DNA of 60,000 bases, from contig CM060733.1 of the NCBI GenBank assembly GCA_030704615.1, positions 50,346,001 through 50,406,000 on the forward strand, written 5' to 3'. The stretch comes from Takakia lepidozioides. Its lineage: Eukaryota; Streptophyta; Takakiopsida; Takakiales; Takakiaceae. Every line of letters begins with the position of its first letter. Position 1 is the stretch's first letter. This document shows positions 1 through 11,088 of the stretch, piece by piece. Position numbers and translations under genes: made by a program. Under the pieces are notes generated by a model. That model made no database searches and was not told where the DNA came from. It was given only the letters and a program-made list of their open reading frames with translations.

Positions 1-2
1 AT

Positions 3-2006
3 GAATGGCTGGTCATGCCATTCGGGCTAAAAAATGCCACTGCTACCTTTCAGAGAACAATGAATAGAGTGCTCAAGGAAGAAATCAAAGATTGCGCTAA
101 GGTGTTTGTAGATGACGTCAATATCCATAGCAAGGACTGGGGAGATCACGTGGGACATATAAAGAGAGTATTGAGCAAGGTTAGAAAGGCCAATCTTAGG
201 CTCAATCCGGACAAGTGTTACTTTGCCAACTTACAGTTGGTATTCCTTGGGCATGTGATCTCTGAAGAAGGAACGTGGCCTGATCCAGATAAGATAGCTG
301 CTATTGAAAGGTTTCCCTTGCCCAAAAACCACACTGCTCTCAAAAGCTACTTAGGCATGACAGGGTACTATAGGCCCTATGTCAAAGGATATGCTGGAGT
401 GGCAGTACCCTTGTTCACTCTAACCAAGAAGGATGTAAAGTTTATCTGGAGTGCAGAGGCACAAAACGCTTTTTCTACCTTACAGGTGAAGTTGGTAACT
501 GCTCCCATCCTGGCAAGACCAGATTTCTCAAGACCGTTCGTCTTGGATGTTGACTGGTCCATCAAAGGAGTAGGGGCAGTCTTGTCACAAAAGGAGTATA
601 AAAAGGAGAGGGTCATTGCATACGCCAGTAAGGTACTATCTGATGCTCAGCGCAAATATCACCCTATGGAGGGTGAATGCTATGCACTGGTGTGGGGAGT
701 ATTACATTTTCGACAGTACCTGTATGGAACCCCTTTTGTAATCAGGACTGATCACAAACCACTGGAATGGTTGGCAACGGTAAGTGACGCATATGGACGC
801 AGGGGTAGATGGATCATGATGTTACAAGATTTTGAGTTTAAAATTGTTCACAGAGCAGGTGCTAGGCATGCTAACGTAGATGCACTAAGCAGGTATCCAG
901 TGGGACCAGCTGAGGAAACCGAGGAAATCGAGGTATACTCTACTTCTCTGTACAGTCAGAAAAGAGAAGGGAGAAAGAGGGATGGAGCCTATCTTCTTAA
1001 GTTAGCTTGGGATAGGGGTGCCATCAATGCTTCATTATTTCAATTTAAGGAGGGGAAGGAGGAGTTGAGAGAAGAAGCTCATAGGCAAGTAGGGTATAGC
1101 AGTGAAAAAGGGGAGATGATTTGCAAAAGAGAAGAGTACTATGCATGTGTATGGGGCCTTTGGCACTTCAAGGAAATACTGTTGGGAAGTCATTTTTCTT
1201 TAGAAACAGATCTAGATCCATATTGGTGGCTATACTCAGAGCACCACATAGGCATAGACTTACTTGGTGATTTTTCATTTGAGTTCGTTCCGGGTATAGT
1301 AAGATCTTCCACAGGTGGAATGTTGACCAAGGATCATGGCATATTGAAAGGAGAACTGAAACCAGGCATAATGCCAGATGGAGAAGGAAAGAGGGTGACT
1401 TTTGCTGCACAGACTTTTGCTACAAAAAAAAAACAAGGAAAGGGTATTGATCAATCAAGCTCTGTCAATCTGGTGAGGGAGGGTATTTGGAAGGATAAGG
1501 GTGCAGGAAGGATAGAGGCTACTGCAATCAGCAACAAGGAAAAGGAGCATCTGATGCCCTCTTGTCCCACCATCCATGTGATTACCCGAGGATCTTGTGC
1601 TCGTGATAAGCAGCTGAGCGAGGTACATCCAGCCTGTGAACTTGTGGAAGAGAGATTGAACAATGAAAAGGGAAGCTTGCAAGGGACACCATTCCTTCAA
1701 CACTTGACAAGCACTCCAACAACAAGAAGAACGCGGGGACTTCCTCATCAGAATGCCCAGCCAAGAAAAACATGGGGGGTGAGTGTTCCACCAAGACGTT
1801 TTGTTCTTCAGACAGTGATGGAACAAGTGGTTCAGAACAAGACACTTCTTCTTGCAACAAGATTGATGAAGCGGACTGGGTACCATGGACCACACCCACC
1901 AAAGCTACTCAGATGTCATTATTACGTGAGGCTGAAAGATGTGGGAAAAGCTCTCTACTCAGCTCTGACCATCATACAGCAGCTGTTAGGAGGAAAGGCA
2001 ACCTGA
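3..2006 (+). CDS. Element A pol: reverse transcriptase, RNase H and a second RNase H-like domain (5' truncated)
   Basis: The frame is open from base 3, so the protein starts upstream of the window. The RT palm holds the catalytic FVDD motif (about residue 35 of the visible ORF), followed by the thumb with FLGH and the KSYLGMTGYYRPYV segment. RNase H follows (about residues 165-300) with the DVDWS, MEGECYALVW and RTDHKPLEWL blocks and ends in a typical DALSR. A second segment (about residues 340-450, bases 1030-1365) repeats this pattern in degenerate form: REEYYACVWGLWHFK and LETDLDPYWWL. The last 200 residues are low-complexity and may be partly out of frame. It would copy element RNA into DNA in the cytoplasmic particle. 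Confidence 0.88.
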   Translation, partial: EWLVMPFGLKNATATFQRTMNRVLKEEIKDCAKVFVDDVNIHSKDWGDHVGHIKRVLSKVRKANLRLNPDKCYFANLQLVFLGHVISEEGTWPDPDKIAAIERFPLPKNHTALKSYLGMTGYYRPYVKGYAGVAVPLFTLTKKDVKFIWSAEAQNAFSTLQVKLVTAPILARPDFSRPFVLDVDWSIKGVGAVLSQKEYKKERVIAYASKVLSDAQRKYHPMEGECYALVWGVLHFRQYLYGTPFVIRTDHKPLEWLATVSDAYGRRGRWIMMLQDFEFKIVHRAGARHANVDALSRYPVGPAEETEEIEVYSTSLYSQKREGRKRDGAYLLKLAWDRGAINASLFQFKEGKEELREEAHRQVGYSSEKGEMICKREEYYACVWGLWHFKEILLGSHFSLETDLDPYWWLYSEHHIGIDLLGDFSFEFVPGIVRSSTGGMLTKDHGILKGELKPGIMPDGEGKRVTFAAQTFATKKKQGKGIDQSSSVNLVREGIWKDKGAGRIEATAISNKEKEHLMPSCPTIHVITRGSCARDKQLSEVHPACELVEERLNNEKGSLQGTPFLQHLTSTPTTRRTRGLPHQNAQPRKTWGVSVPPRRFVLQTVMEQVVQNKTLLLATRLMKRTGYHGPHPPKLLRCHYYVRLKDVGKALYSALTIIQQLLGGKAT

Positions 2007-2007
2007 T

Positions 2008-3312
2008 GTGCTTGATGATGTGGAGGTCATGCACCTCTTATGTTTTGGAGAAGTCAATGACTACCTGACAAAGGAGGAGAGCAAGAGAGTCAAGAGGCGG
2101 GCAAGGCAGTACTCCTATCTCAAAGGTGAGGTCTACTTTGATGGAAGGGTAGTTCCACCAAAGACTGACAGAGGGGCAATAATCACTGAAGTACATGAAA
2201 CCACTGGCCACTTTGGAGTCAGAAGAACACAAGAGGAGATATGCCGACGTTATTTCTGGCATGATAGAACAAAACTCATCAGGCAAGTACTCAAGGGCTG
2301 TGGTAAATGTCAGATGGCCAAACAGAACGGAGTGTTGCGCTCAGGTAGCTCAAAACTTCATAGCATTCCAGTAGTGGATCTGTTTTTCAGAGTTGCAATT
2401 GACACGGCAGGACCATTACCTATAACCAGCAGGGGCAATCAGTACTTTCTGGTGGCAATCGATCACTTCTCAAAATGGATAGAAGCTGCACCAGTGGCAG
2501 ATCATACAGCAGCCCTTGCTGCCCGCTTTCTTGAGGAAGAAGTAATTGACAGGTATGGCTGCCCACATACGTTGCTCACTGACAATGGCACAGAGTGGGG
2601 AGGTGAGTTTGAAGATACATGCCACGAATACGGTATAAAGAGGGAGCATAGTGCCCCCTACTGGCCTCAGTGTAACGGTATGGTGGAAAGAGTCATTAAG
2701 TCCATCAAACAGAGCATCACCACCCTAGGAGTTGGAAACGACACTGAGTGGGATCAGAATCTCTATAAGGCCCTGTTTGGTTACAGAATGGGTGTCCATG
2801 CTTCCACTGGGTTCTCACCTTTTCAGGTACTTACTGGTAGAATTCCCAGGCTGGGAATTGACAACAGGTTGCATTTTCTTACAACACCAGTAAATTCTGA
2901 TGGATCTGTAGCAGAAGTCACACTTATGATGCAGCAGAAAATCCAGCTTCTCACAGAGATGAAGGCAAAGCTGCGAAAGAGTGTGAAGAAAGGGCAGCGT
3001 CAACAGGCAAGAGATTATGAAAGAAGGCATCAAACAGGGCATACTTACTGCACGTTGATGGAGAACAGCAAGGTAATGATGTTGAGACCTGGAAAGAGGT
3101 CTTCCATGACATCTCCATGGGAGGGACCCTATGACTTTTTGGGATACAAGGACGCAGGAAGCACAACCAAGACTGGAGAAGCTGCACGAAGATGCAGGTT
3201 GAGAGATGGAGCAGACAAGGAATGGGTAAGAAGTAGGAGGGATTTAAAACCCTTCATACCACCAATAGGTGTTCAGCCGTTAAAGGTGGTCAGTGAGGAC
3301 CCTGACACTTAA
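2008..3312 (+). CDS. Element A integrase
   Basis: The ORF overlaps the preceding stop codon (TGATG) in another frame. An HHCC zinc-binding domain is visible (HETTGHFG followed by CGKCQMAK), then a DDE core: first Asp in VAIDTAGPLP, second in LLTDNGTEWGGEF, and Glu in NGMVERVIKS. The C-terminal part has a Tyr/Arg-rich strand region but no chromodomain. The three catalytic acidic residues are retained. It probably belongs to the same polyprotein as the upstream ORF, separated by an indel, or is expressed by frameshifting; the sequence alone does not decide. Confidence 0.88.
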   Translation: MLDDVEVMHLLCFGEVNDYLTKEESKRVKRRARQYSYLKGEVYFDGRVVPPKTDRGAIITEVHETTGHFGVRRTQEEICRRYFWHDRTKLIRQVLKGCGKCQMAKQNGVLRSGSSKLHSIPVVDLFFRVAIDTAGPLPITSRGNQYFLVAIDHFSKWIEAAPVADHTAALAARFLEEEVIDRYGCPHTLLTDNGTEWGGEFEDTCHEYGIKREHSAPYWPQCNGMVERVIKSIKQSITTLGVGNDTEWDQNLYKALFGYRMGVHASTGFSPFQVLTGRIPRLGIDNRLHFLTTPVNSDGSVAEVTLMMQQKIQLLTEMKAKLRKSVKKGQRQQARDYERRHQTGHTYCTLMENSKVMMLRPGKRSSMTSPWEGPYDFLGYKDAGSTTKTGEAARRCRLRDGADKEWVRSRRDLKPFIPPIGVQPLKVVSEDPDT

Positions 3313-3322
3313 AAAAAGGAGA
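3311..3322 (+). other. Polypurine tract of element A
   Basis: A run of A's followed by GGAGA starts at the integrase stop codon. This is the normal place for the plus-strand primer of a gypsy element, so the 3' LTR should start at about 3324. The LTR end could not be fixed because no second copy lies in the window. Confidence 0.6.
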
Positions 3323-3323
3323 C

Positions 3324-5671
3324 ACACTACATATGTAGTGTGAATGCAGGGAGTAAAAATCTCAAGTTTGTGTTTGGCATCAGGTTTCGGCACTACTACA
3401 AAGGGAGTACCCTTCGTGCTAATGAAGGGGAGGAATTGACCATAACTTGAGGTAATTCCATGGAAGGACTATGCTATTTATCTGCCAAGAACAAAATATG
3501 GCTAAGTTATGACATGCACCTTTTTCATCCCTAGGATGAATGATTTTCATCCATGATGTTGAACCCTAGAAGCGGGATGTGAAATTCGAAGGGGAAGAGT
3601 GCGTGGATCTTTTCGCAGCTGCTGCAGTGGTGTTGGCAGCACAGGATATCTGAGAAGGTTCCACCTACGCAAAGGGTATCAGCTTGCTTTTAAGAGAAAT
3701 GTTAAGAGCTCCTGCTTGGCTTTCTGTGCAAGAAGAAGCGGTGCCGCCTTCTTCGTAAGCAATGATCAAACCTGAGGGATCGGGTTTGTGATAAGGGCGG
3801 TGCACCACTGCTGTCGCCATGGTATTTGTGAGCACATTAATGAGGAGATGGAGTGGCTCAGCAGGTGTTGGGGGATGAGAAATGCAGGCTGGTGTGTATT
3901 ATCGCCTCAGGTTGTCAGTGATCAAATCTTGTAGCTGCTGTCTGTTTTTGAGCTGTAGGACCAGATCACTTTGTAAGGGAATCAGCTTGCCTTAAAGAGT
4001 GACGTTGAGGGATCTGGCTTGGCTTTCTGTGCAAGAGGAAGCGGTGCCGCCTTCTGGTGTGTATGGCGCTTAAGCTATCTATAAATAAGTTATGTATCTG
4101 CTCTCTGTCTTAAGGGCTGTAGGACCAGATCACCTCATAGGGAGGAAATGCACATGTAGAAGGATAGGGTAGAGGTTGGCAGGCACAAGGATGTGCCAGC
4201 AGCTGAAGCAGAGCCGTCATGCCTTAATGAGGACTGGAATCACGATAAGAAGAAACGTCGGAGATGGCTGACGAGGGAGAGGATAAGGTGCCTTCTTGAC
4301 AGGCAGACCCACCACTTCAAGGAGTATAAGACAGATAAGTTTGAGGAGTGTTGGCCCCCTTTTTTGGGTTTTTGGTTGCTTAGAAATCGCTTTGTGAAGT
4401 TTGAACTGTCTCTTGTATGTAGTAAGAGACACTGACATGTGAGGAAGAAAAAGAGCTTTGTAAATGGAATGAAGACACTGGACTTCAAATCAGGATGGGC
4501 TGGAGATGGATGCACCTGCTATTACATTGTACAGTAGGAAAATGAATGGAAACAGGGTAGACTCGTTGCTGGGACAGAATGGTTACTGTTGTTGTATTCT
4601 TGTTCCTTGTTTCAACGTCATGAGCTTGTACAAACAATCTAGCCTGGGATGTTGACACATTGCAGCCAATGTGGAACTAGCTTAGTAGGTAGAGGAAACC
4701 AGAGAGGGTTAGATAGAACTGTTTGGAAACAACAAGAAGGGATGATGTGGATGGGGCAGAAAAACCAGCATCTGTTTGGGTTTGGATCTGATTCTCAGAG
4801 TGCTCTCAGCCCATGAACCACTGAGGTTCACAGCTGATGGGAAAAAGAGAGCTGTCAGGGTGTGTAAATTGAGACCTGTAGAAGGGTTGAGAGCTGTCTT
4901 GGGCAATGGTTACACCTGGGAAAAGTGGAGTGTGAAGCATCTGTCATTGGCAAGAGAGGGACTGACAAAAGGGCTGATTATATCTTGTGTGACCAAGGTT
5001 GATTTCAATGCTGGGTGCACTGGATGCTTGGCTGAATGCGCATTGCATTGCATCATAGGCATGTTACAGTGGAAAGAGTGAGGAACCCACTTATCCTGAA
5101 AGAAAGAGAGAGGGAGAGAGAAAAGGACACAAGGGAGAGAGTTGACCAGCAAGAGGTTATGATGAGGAATGGATGATTGGGGAGGTAAGATAAAGAAAGC
5201 ATGAAACCATGAAGGGCCAAACTGGTGGGCCTGCAAACTCATGGCAGATCTGCGTTGCCGCCTTCCAAATCGTGATCTTGTTACAAAGGGGATTCCACGT
5301 ATTGTTGACCAAGAGAGCTGCCCACAAGGGCAGTGGTCATCACTGACGTAGGGCTGGTTGCATCACTGAAGACCGCATGGTAACATGGCTGGTGCAGTGT
5401 ATCAGGGAAAGGATGTCGTGTAGAAGTAGAACCACGGGTGAAAACAATACAGACTCCCCATCCATGTCTTCTCTTCCGCTGCGGCGTGGATGAGGATTGT
5501 GCGAACTCTGATCACGAAGGACCTGATGGAAACCCACACCGAGTGACGATGGTTGGATCAGCTGAGAGGGAGAGCTCCTTTCCTTCCCTCCGATTGACCT
5601 AGGGAAGAGCACAACTAGACTTGCACAGAAGGGGATTCACGCCCCTTCTTTTCACACTACACCCTCCCCTG
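3324..5671. other. Presumed 3' LTR/flank of element A, no gene recognised
   Basis: Short ORFs occur on both strands but none shows a family signature. The start is probably LTR. The region contains the direct repeat described separately. Confidence 0.4.
3674..4055 (+). repeat. Imperfect direct repeat (two about 80-bp copies, 303 bp apart)
   Basis: Copy 1 at about 3674-3754 and copy 2 at about 3977-4055 share the blocks ATCAGCTTGC, TTGGCTTTCTGTGCAAGA and AAGCGGTGCCGCCTTCT. A shorter repeat (TAGGACCAGATCAC) is at 3957 and about 4128. Each copy holds an interrupted palindrome with the core GCGGTGCCGC, which is also the core of the 11.4-13 kb array. Confidence 0.7.
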
Positions 5672-5749
5672 TTTTGGAAATGCGGTGCCACATTTCCAAA
5701 AGAGGTTTTTAGAGTTGCCAAAATTTTGGAAATGCGGTGCCCCATTTTT
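5672..5749. repeat. Two palindrome units downstream of the ParB/methyltransferase-like gene
   Basis: Units at 5672-5701 and 5723-5749 both begin TTTTGGAAATGCGGTGCC and are followed by an imperfect reverse complement (CACATTTCC, CCCATTTTT). They belong to the same family as the intronic units and the 11.4-13 kb array, and lie about 140-210 bp past the stop codon of the minus-strand gene at 5886. Confidence 0.75.
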
Positions 5750-5885
5750 GATTTTGGGAGCGTCGTGGTTTGGGCGATTGTGTGGCTGGAATGCACACTG
5801 GAGAGGGGTCACGAATGTCGGGGAGAATTTCCTTTATATACTCTGGAAGAGAATTTACATTTACAGAGACTTCATTAAAATTCTA

Positions 5886-8800
5886 TTAATCTTGAAAATC
5901 ATCCGAATCCTCATCCTGTTCTAGACTGTCCTGCTCCGCCTCCACCCCCTCATTGCCTTTCTCATCTCCAGCGGACTGCTCGTTGGCCAGGCTTTCAAAA
6001 ATCCCATCTTCCCCTTGCGGAACTGTCCATCTCACCTCCGTTGGGTCGTCTTCCTCCCTGTCTGCGTCGCTCTCATCCGCTGAATCACATATGTACTTTC
6101 GTACCCGTCTACCTGTCTGAGATGTTGCCAACTCTTTCCTTATCCTTCTGTCCTCCCTAGCCCTCTCCAAAATCTGCTCTACTTTACTGGGATTCTCACT
6201 TCTTCTAATCGCTGTATTTGCGAGTTTAGCTGCATAACTAGGAAGGGAGTAGTCCCTCACCGGGCTCGTCATGAAGTCGGCCCTCGCAAAGAACGGGACA
6301 TTCTTCCTGGCAGGAAGTGTAGGCCCTACATGTTTCGACCCGGACCCTGCAATCCTGCACATGACAATCATCAACGAGACTAATGAGAACCACAGTCCGG
6401 AAATTCGTTTGACAAAAATGACCCAGAAGGCTTTGCAAACTTACAATGTTTGCACTCACTCGTATTCCGGGTTCTCCTCCGCATCAATGTCCACTGTGTC
6501 TTCCTCGGACTCCAACAAATCCGAGGAGACTTCCGCTCTATTGGGAGCCTTAACATTCCGTTGCAGCCCTTCCAGATGGGATCCCCACACGGATGAATCC
6601 TCCTCGTAGGCAAAGAGGTGCCGGTCGGAAAACCGCCCAGCCCACATTGAGGCACATGTTACAATGCCATCCACACATTACAACATGGCGCTTCAGATGT
6701 TGCGAACTACATCCTAACGAGAATTTGCAGAACAGCATAGATCAAGATTCTGCATACCTGTCCCACAGATGAGGTCGAGCACTGTGCCCTCCACGTCTGT
6801 GCATGTCTCCATAATTGTCTGAATGAAGGCAAGGCTCCGAGTCCGTGAGTACCGCAGGGGTTCCGTTGAAGTGAGGCTATGAGGGAGAAGTTCCTTGGGA
6901 ACGTTGTTGAACAGAACGTCGTAATTGAGGGGGTCGCAGTTTGGGTCAACCTTTCCTCCCTCCTTCCGGAAAGCAAAGGTGGAGTTCTCCTTCACAAAGC
7001 AGTATGCATCGAACTGCTTCGTCTGCATACACAGGGGGGAACGATTAGAAACCGAATGCGGTACCGCATTTGAAAACACCCAAGCAAATGAATGGACGAG
7101 TGCCAGTGTCGTAATCACCTTCTTCCCTTCTGACCGAAGGCCCAGTGTGTTGATGCACGTCCACTTCTTTTTCAGAATTGGGACGGCGCTCTTGCGGGTC
7201 CACTTCGCAATTCCTGTCTAAGTGTTTTTTCCTCTGCTCGCCAGGACAACCACACAGCCTCTGTCGTCCAACACCATGCGGGCAAGCCCGAATCCTTTCT
7301 TCCAAAAGTCCTTCGAGTACCTGTTCCAAGATGGCAAAGCTTGCAGTCCTTCCACAGGCTCTCCGTCCGGAATATCCAAGATGATCATATCGCAAGACCA
7401 CTCGGTGGCATTTTCGCCCCTTCTACAATCCTTGTCTGCACACACCCTCTCAAAGAACGAGACCATATTCTGAAATCCTGGGGTGTCGGAAGGCTCTTCG
7501 GCAGTCACCTTCTTCAGTGCTCTGCCCTTCAGACCCTCCATGGTCTTCATGTATGCCAACTTGGCTGCCCGTCCATCCAAAGCCGCCAAGAAACTCTCAT
7601 TTACACACTGGACTACTGTTTCGAGAGCCACTTTCGGCCTCTTCATTTCCATCGGCTCGAAAGGGTGCCCCCCTGGGGGGTTGAAGAGTGCCTTCTTTGC
7701 CGAGCTAGTTCTCGTGCCTCTCGTGACAACGGTGGGCACAGGGGAGGCAGCCTGCGTTTGGGGGGGTGGGCTGGTTGCAAAGTCTCCATCGGAGTCCTCT
7801 TCCTCACCCTCTTCCTGAACAGGCTGTTTCTGCTTCTTCATTTTGGCGGGTATCACAACAGCTGCTCCTTGCTGGCGAGTCCTCTTCTTCGACCCCTTCT
7901 GTTGGGCCTGCACAGCTGCATCCACCGTCTTTTGTGCCATCTCAGCTGCCTTTCTGGATTCTTCCAGAGCAGCAGATTCCTTTGCCGACTTTGGCCCAGC
8001 AGGGACACGTCTTTCATTTCTCTTCTCTTCTGTCAAGGCGTGCAGATCTTTCTCAGACTCGTCAACAATACCGCCAGACATATCCAGGTACCAGGGGCAT
8101 CCAATGAGATGCGCGGGATGCCATTGCTTCTGCATCTCGGGTGTGTAGACACAGCTTGGGCCCGCCACGGTCCAAGCCATGAAGAACGGGGGCTCTTGAG
8201 CCAGGGCCCCTGTCTGAAGGAGCACGTATTTCATATACCTGCAAGGCAGTCAGCATGCGTGAGCATAAGATTGGACAAACCTACTCGCAGAGTGCCACCG
8301 AAAACATAAAATGCGAATGCGGTGCCGCATTTCGGAGACAAACCTCGTAACCAGGCTTCGCATACAAGGGCAACTATGCTTCACCTGTAAACAATTCGCA
8401 TTGCAGCTTTCCCCGCTCCCTCCTGATGTGTAAACTCCACGCTCCTTCTTGCTGTCTGTAGCTCTCTGGCGAAAAGGTTGTCCTTGTACGCACATCTGAA
8501 ACGTGTCACGTAGTCTTCCAATGTCTGTGTTCCATCCCATTTGACGTACAAGCCAAACGAATTTGTGTGCATTACGACTTGCTCCTTCGCATTCAACATT
8601 ACCTGCGATTCCCAAATGCATTGTCACGTAGCAATTCAGGGAATTCATTTCAGAAAAGCAAATCTGGGGAAGTACCTTGAATTACCTGGAACCACCAAGT
8701 CATGCGGTTGAGCCACACATCCACTGCAGGGTCGGAAACTTCCAGTGGAAAAGACCACATTGTCCTTATGCTCTCGGATGCATTCCAGATCGACAGCCAC

Positions 8801-11088
8801 CGTGTCTGCCATTTCCGATCCAATGTCAGGAGCTGGAAGAGAGTGGCTATTGCTAGGAAGGAACTTCAGTGCATTGAAACCTCACCTTCTCTTTCGCCTC
8901 AACACATGCCGTTGAGAGGTGATGCAGTTTCTCCAATTGCATGGTCGGCTGCATGGCCCAAGAATAGTGTTTTGCAATCTCGGGGATGAAGTCCTTTCCA
9001 AGTGCCGGATCTGCAATTGCCACCAGCTTCACAAGCTTTGACTTGTATTTGGTTCTGGACTTGATACCGGCTTCCTTCAAGTGCTCAGTCAATGACTGCA
9101 ACGTTTTCACCTGCCCCTCACTTTCCATGAAGAAGCGTTTGGCATGGGCCAAATCGAGCTTGATGTTTGACTGCCAACAAAAACATGCAGAAGCGTTACA
9201 TTCGATTCATGTGGAAAGATTACTGGAAATTGGGGAAGGATGAGCAGAGGGAAATCGGAGGACGACTTACTTCGTATATCACCTCCACCATTCCATCCAT
9301 AGTGAGACGATACCATGTCCGATCTGTTTTTGCAACGGCTTTCTGAATGAGCTCGGGCTCCAGCATTTCCGCAAACATCTGCGGATCAGTGAGACCAGTT
9401 TTCCTCACCCTGTACAGCATATGTGCCATGTGGGTATGCACGTACGCATTCTCAGTGACCCTGCAAGGCACACTCTCCAGTTCAGTACACGGAAGCACGG
9501 AAACAAACCAGATTGGAAACCGAAATGCGGCACCGCATTTCAAACGTGCTAGGGAGGGTATGAGTATCTTACGAGTTGAGGTCCGCCATGGCATTCTTGA
9601 GCAGGGAAGAGTCTGCCGCCTTCACCTTGAGAATGACACACTCCACCATGTAATGCCAGCCAATGTGCTTGGCATGGTTCTGCTTGATGTACTCCCACCA
9701 GGCAAGAAGTCGGTGATTCCCGTCCCACACAAAGAACATTTTACCCAACATATGGCCGAAGTCCGGATCACCCTTCAGCGTCGCCTCGAATTTGTGGTTG
9801 CGAGTGTGCCAGTGGGTATCCCACGTTGACAATTCATCGGCAGTGGGTCCACGAGTTTCGCCGTCCTCATTCTCAATGGAAACGTAAAACGCTGCCGATC
9901 CCAGACGGTACCCTTCTCGAAATGCGAACTTGAGCTTATCCACATTTCCGGGAAGGGCCTGCCTGACGATGGGAAGGGAGACCATGCGACAGAGTGGGAT
10001 TCGAAGAGTCCACTGGAATACCCTGCTGCCCAGAACTCTGCCAATGCTACTGTGTGTCTCCTCCAACATTTTATCCGCTGCACTTTTGAAATCCTCCGGA
10101 GACATGTCTGTAGGTGCTGGTAGTGGCTGAGCAGCTGGAGCATCCTCAACTGGAGCTGCACTCTGGGGCCTGTCTGCGGGCAATTCTGCCATTGCAGAGG
10201 CCTCCTCCGGGCCTGCTTGCTCATCGGTGGTGAGGTCTTGCTGCGAACGTTGAGCGGCAGCACCCTCCTCCGGTACCAAATCGACAGAAACGGTCGATCC
10301 CATTGCCTTCGCTGCAGCAGAGTCGGCCCCAACATCTGCAGGCGGGAAATCCTCCAGGAACTGAGCTTCAGCTCGTGGAAGCGGTTTTGCGGGAGATTGT
10401 TCGGCCGTCGCCCTGATTGCCTTCTGCTTCCTCATCCTTGCAGGTGAAGGCGTCTGCTGCAATTGAATCTGTCTTTTACCCTGCTGCTTCATTCGCATTG
10501 GTGGGGGTGAAACGGCCTGAGCCGGTTCAGAAACCAGTAGAGGGACGGGCTGCTTCTTCTTTGACTTTGCTGGAGAAGGGCCCGACCCCTGCTGGCGATT
10601 CTCCATGACCGAAGAACGCGAGTCGATCTCTGGGGCTTTGAACTTGCCCTGCGTCTTTGAAACGCACAGGACTAGGCCCGGCAAGAATACCCGCGCTTGG
10701 GGATCGGGTGGGTGTACGTGCTGCAGCTAGCTCCACGGACTCTTCCTGCGGCTCTTCGGATTCCTGTGATCCCTCCAGCACGTCCACCTTTCCTGTTAGG
10801 CATGCAAACATGTTCTGCATTCAAGTCTCCTAGCATTCAGTCTAAGAATTACAGAAGCAAAATGGGGGGTTCGGTGCTCGATCAGCTGCGTGCAGCCCGA
10901 TCGCATGGAGCTCTCACTGGTGGCTGGGTTGCCTGAGTGGCCTGCTGCTCGGAGATGATAATCTCCTCCTGTAGACGCATCTGCTTCCTCCCCTTCGGCA
11001 TTGGCCTTCGTCCAAAGTATAATTTTCGGAGCTTGTGACGAGGTCTCCTGTCTGGTGCACGAACTCCCCCCCTCTCAGGTTCGAGCAT
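5886..11088 (-). CDS. ParB-like / N4-N6 DNA-methyltransferase-like multi-exon gene, carrying lesions
   Basis: Ten exons read by eye: 10918-11088, 9573-10814, 9271-9460, 8886-9170, 8686-8832, 8385-8602, 7119-8238, 6758-7022, about 6460-6671, 5886-6354. Most junctions are GT-AG and keep frame. The N-terminal 300 residues are basic and Pro/Ala/Gln-rich. Exon 2 ends with a ParB/sulfiredoxin-like segment (LPIVRQALPGNVDKL, then FVWDGNHRLLAWWEYI). Exon 7 holds DMIILDIPDG (place of motif IV, D/S/NPPY), exon 8 VLDLICGTG (place of motif I, DPFxGxG) and exon 9 a WAGRFSDRHLFAYEED strand: the order of beta-class N4/N6 methyltransferases (PF01555). Motif IV is DIPD, so catalysis is doubtful. The C terminus is acidic. 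Lesions: reading-frame change near 10650, TAG at 7218-7220, no AG acceptor where exon 9 should start. The start codon could also be 11163. Confidence 0.65.
7055..7070. repeat. Intronic palindrome (intron 7)
   Basis: A perfect 16-bp palindrome AATGCGGTACCGCATT lies inside the predicted intron 7023-7118 of the minus-strand gene. That intron has no in-frame stop, so a naive translation reads through it. Confidence 0.85.
8316..8331. repeat. Intronic palindrome (intron 6)
   Basis: AATGCGGTGCCGCATT, palindromic except for the central TG, lies inside the predicted intron 8239-8384 of the minus-strand gene. Confidence 0.85.
9522..9541. repeat. Intronic palindrome (intron 2)
   Basis: GAAATGCGGCACCGCATTTC, palindromic except for the central CA, lies inside the predicted intron 9461-9572 of the minus-strand gene, close to the donor side. 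Confidence 0.85.

Larger units (their letters stand above)
1..3312 (+). mobile_element. Ty3/gypsy LTR retrotransposon A, 3' part of pol
   Basis: The window opens inside a reverse transcriptase and runs through RNase H and integrase in the order RT-RH-INT, which defines Ty3/gypsy (Metaviridae) elements. A polypurine tract follows the last stop, so the 3' LTR should begin near 3324. The 5' half lies outside the window. Coding is split over two frames (3-2006 and 2008-3312), and a third frame between about 1772 and 2000 also looks protein-like, so pol probably carries small indels. No chromodomain is seen after the integrase. Confidence 0.9.

Noticed and set aside
1455-1902. Minus-strand ORFs in element A
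   Set aside because: No family signature; the coding strand is plus.
6271-8309. Plus-strand ORFs across the methyltransferase-like gene, including a 322-codon one
   Set aside because: The minus strand has splice sites and recognisable motifs; the plus-strand ORFs show neither.
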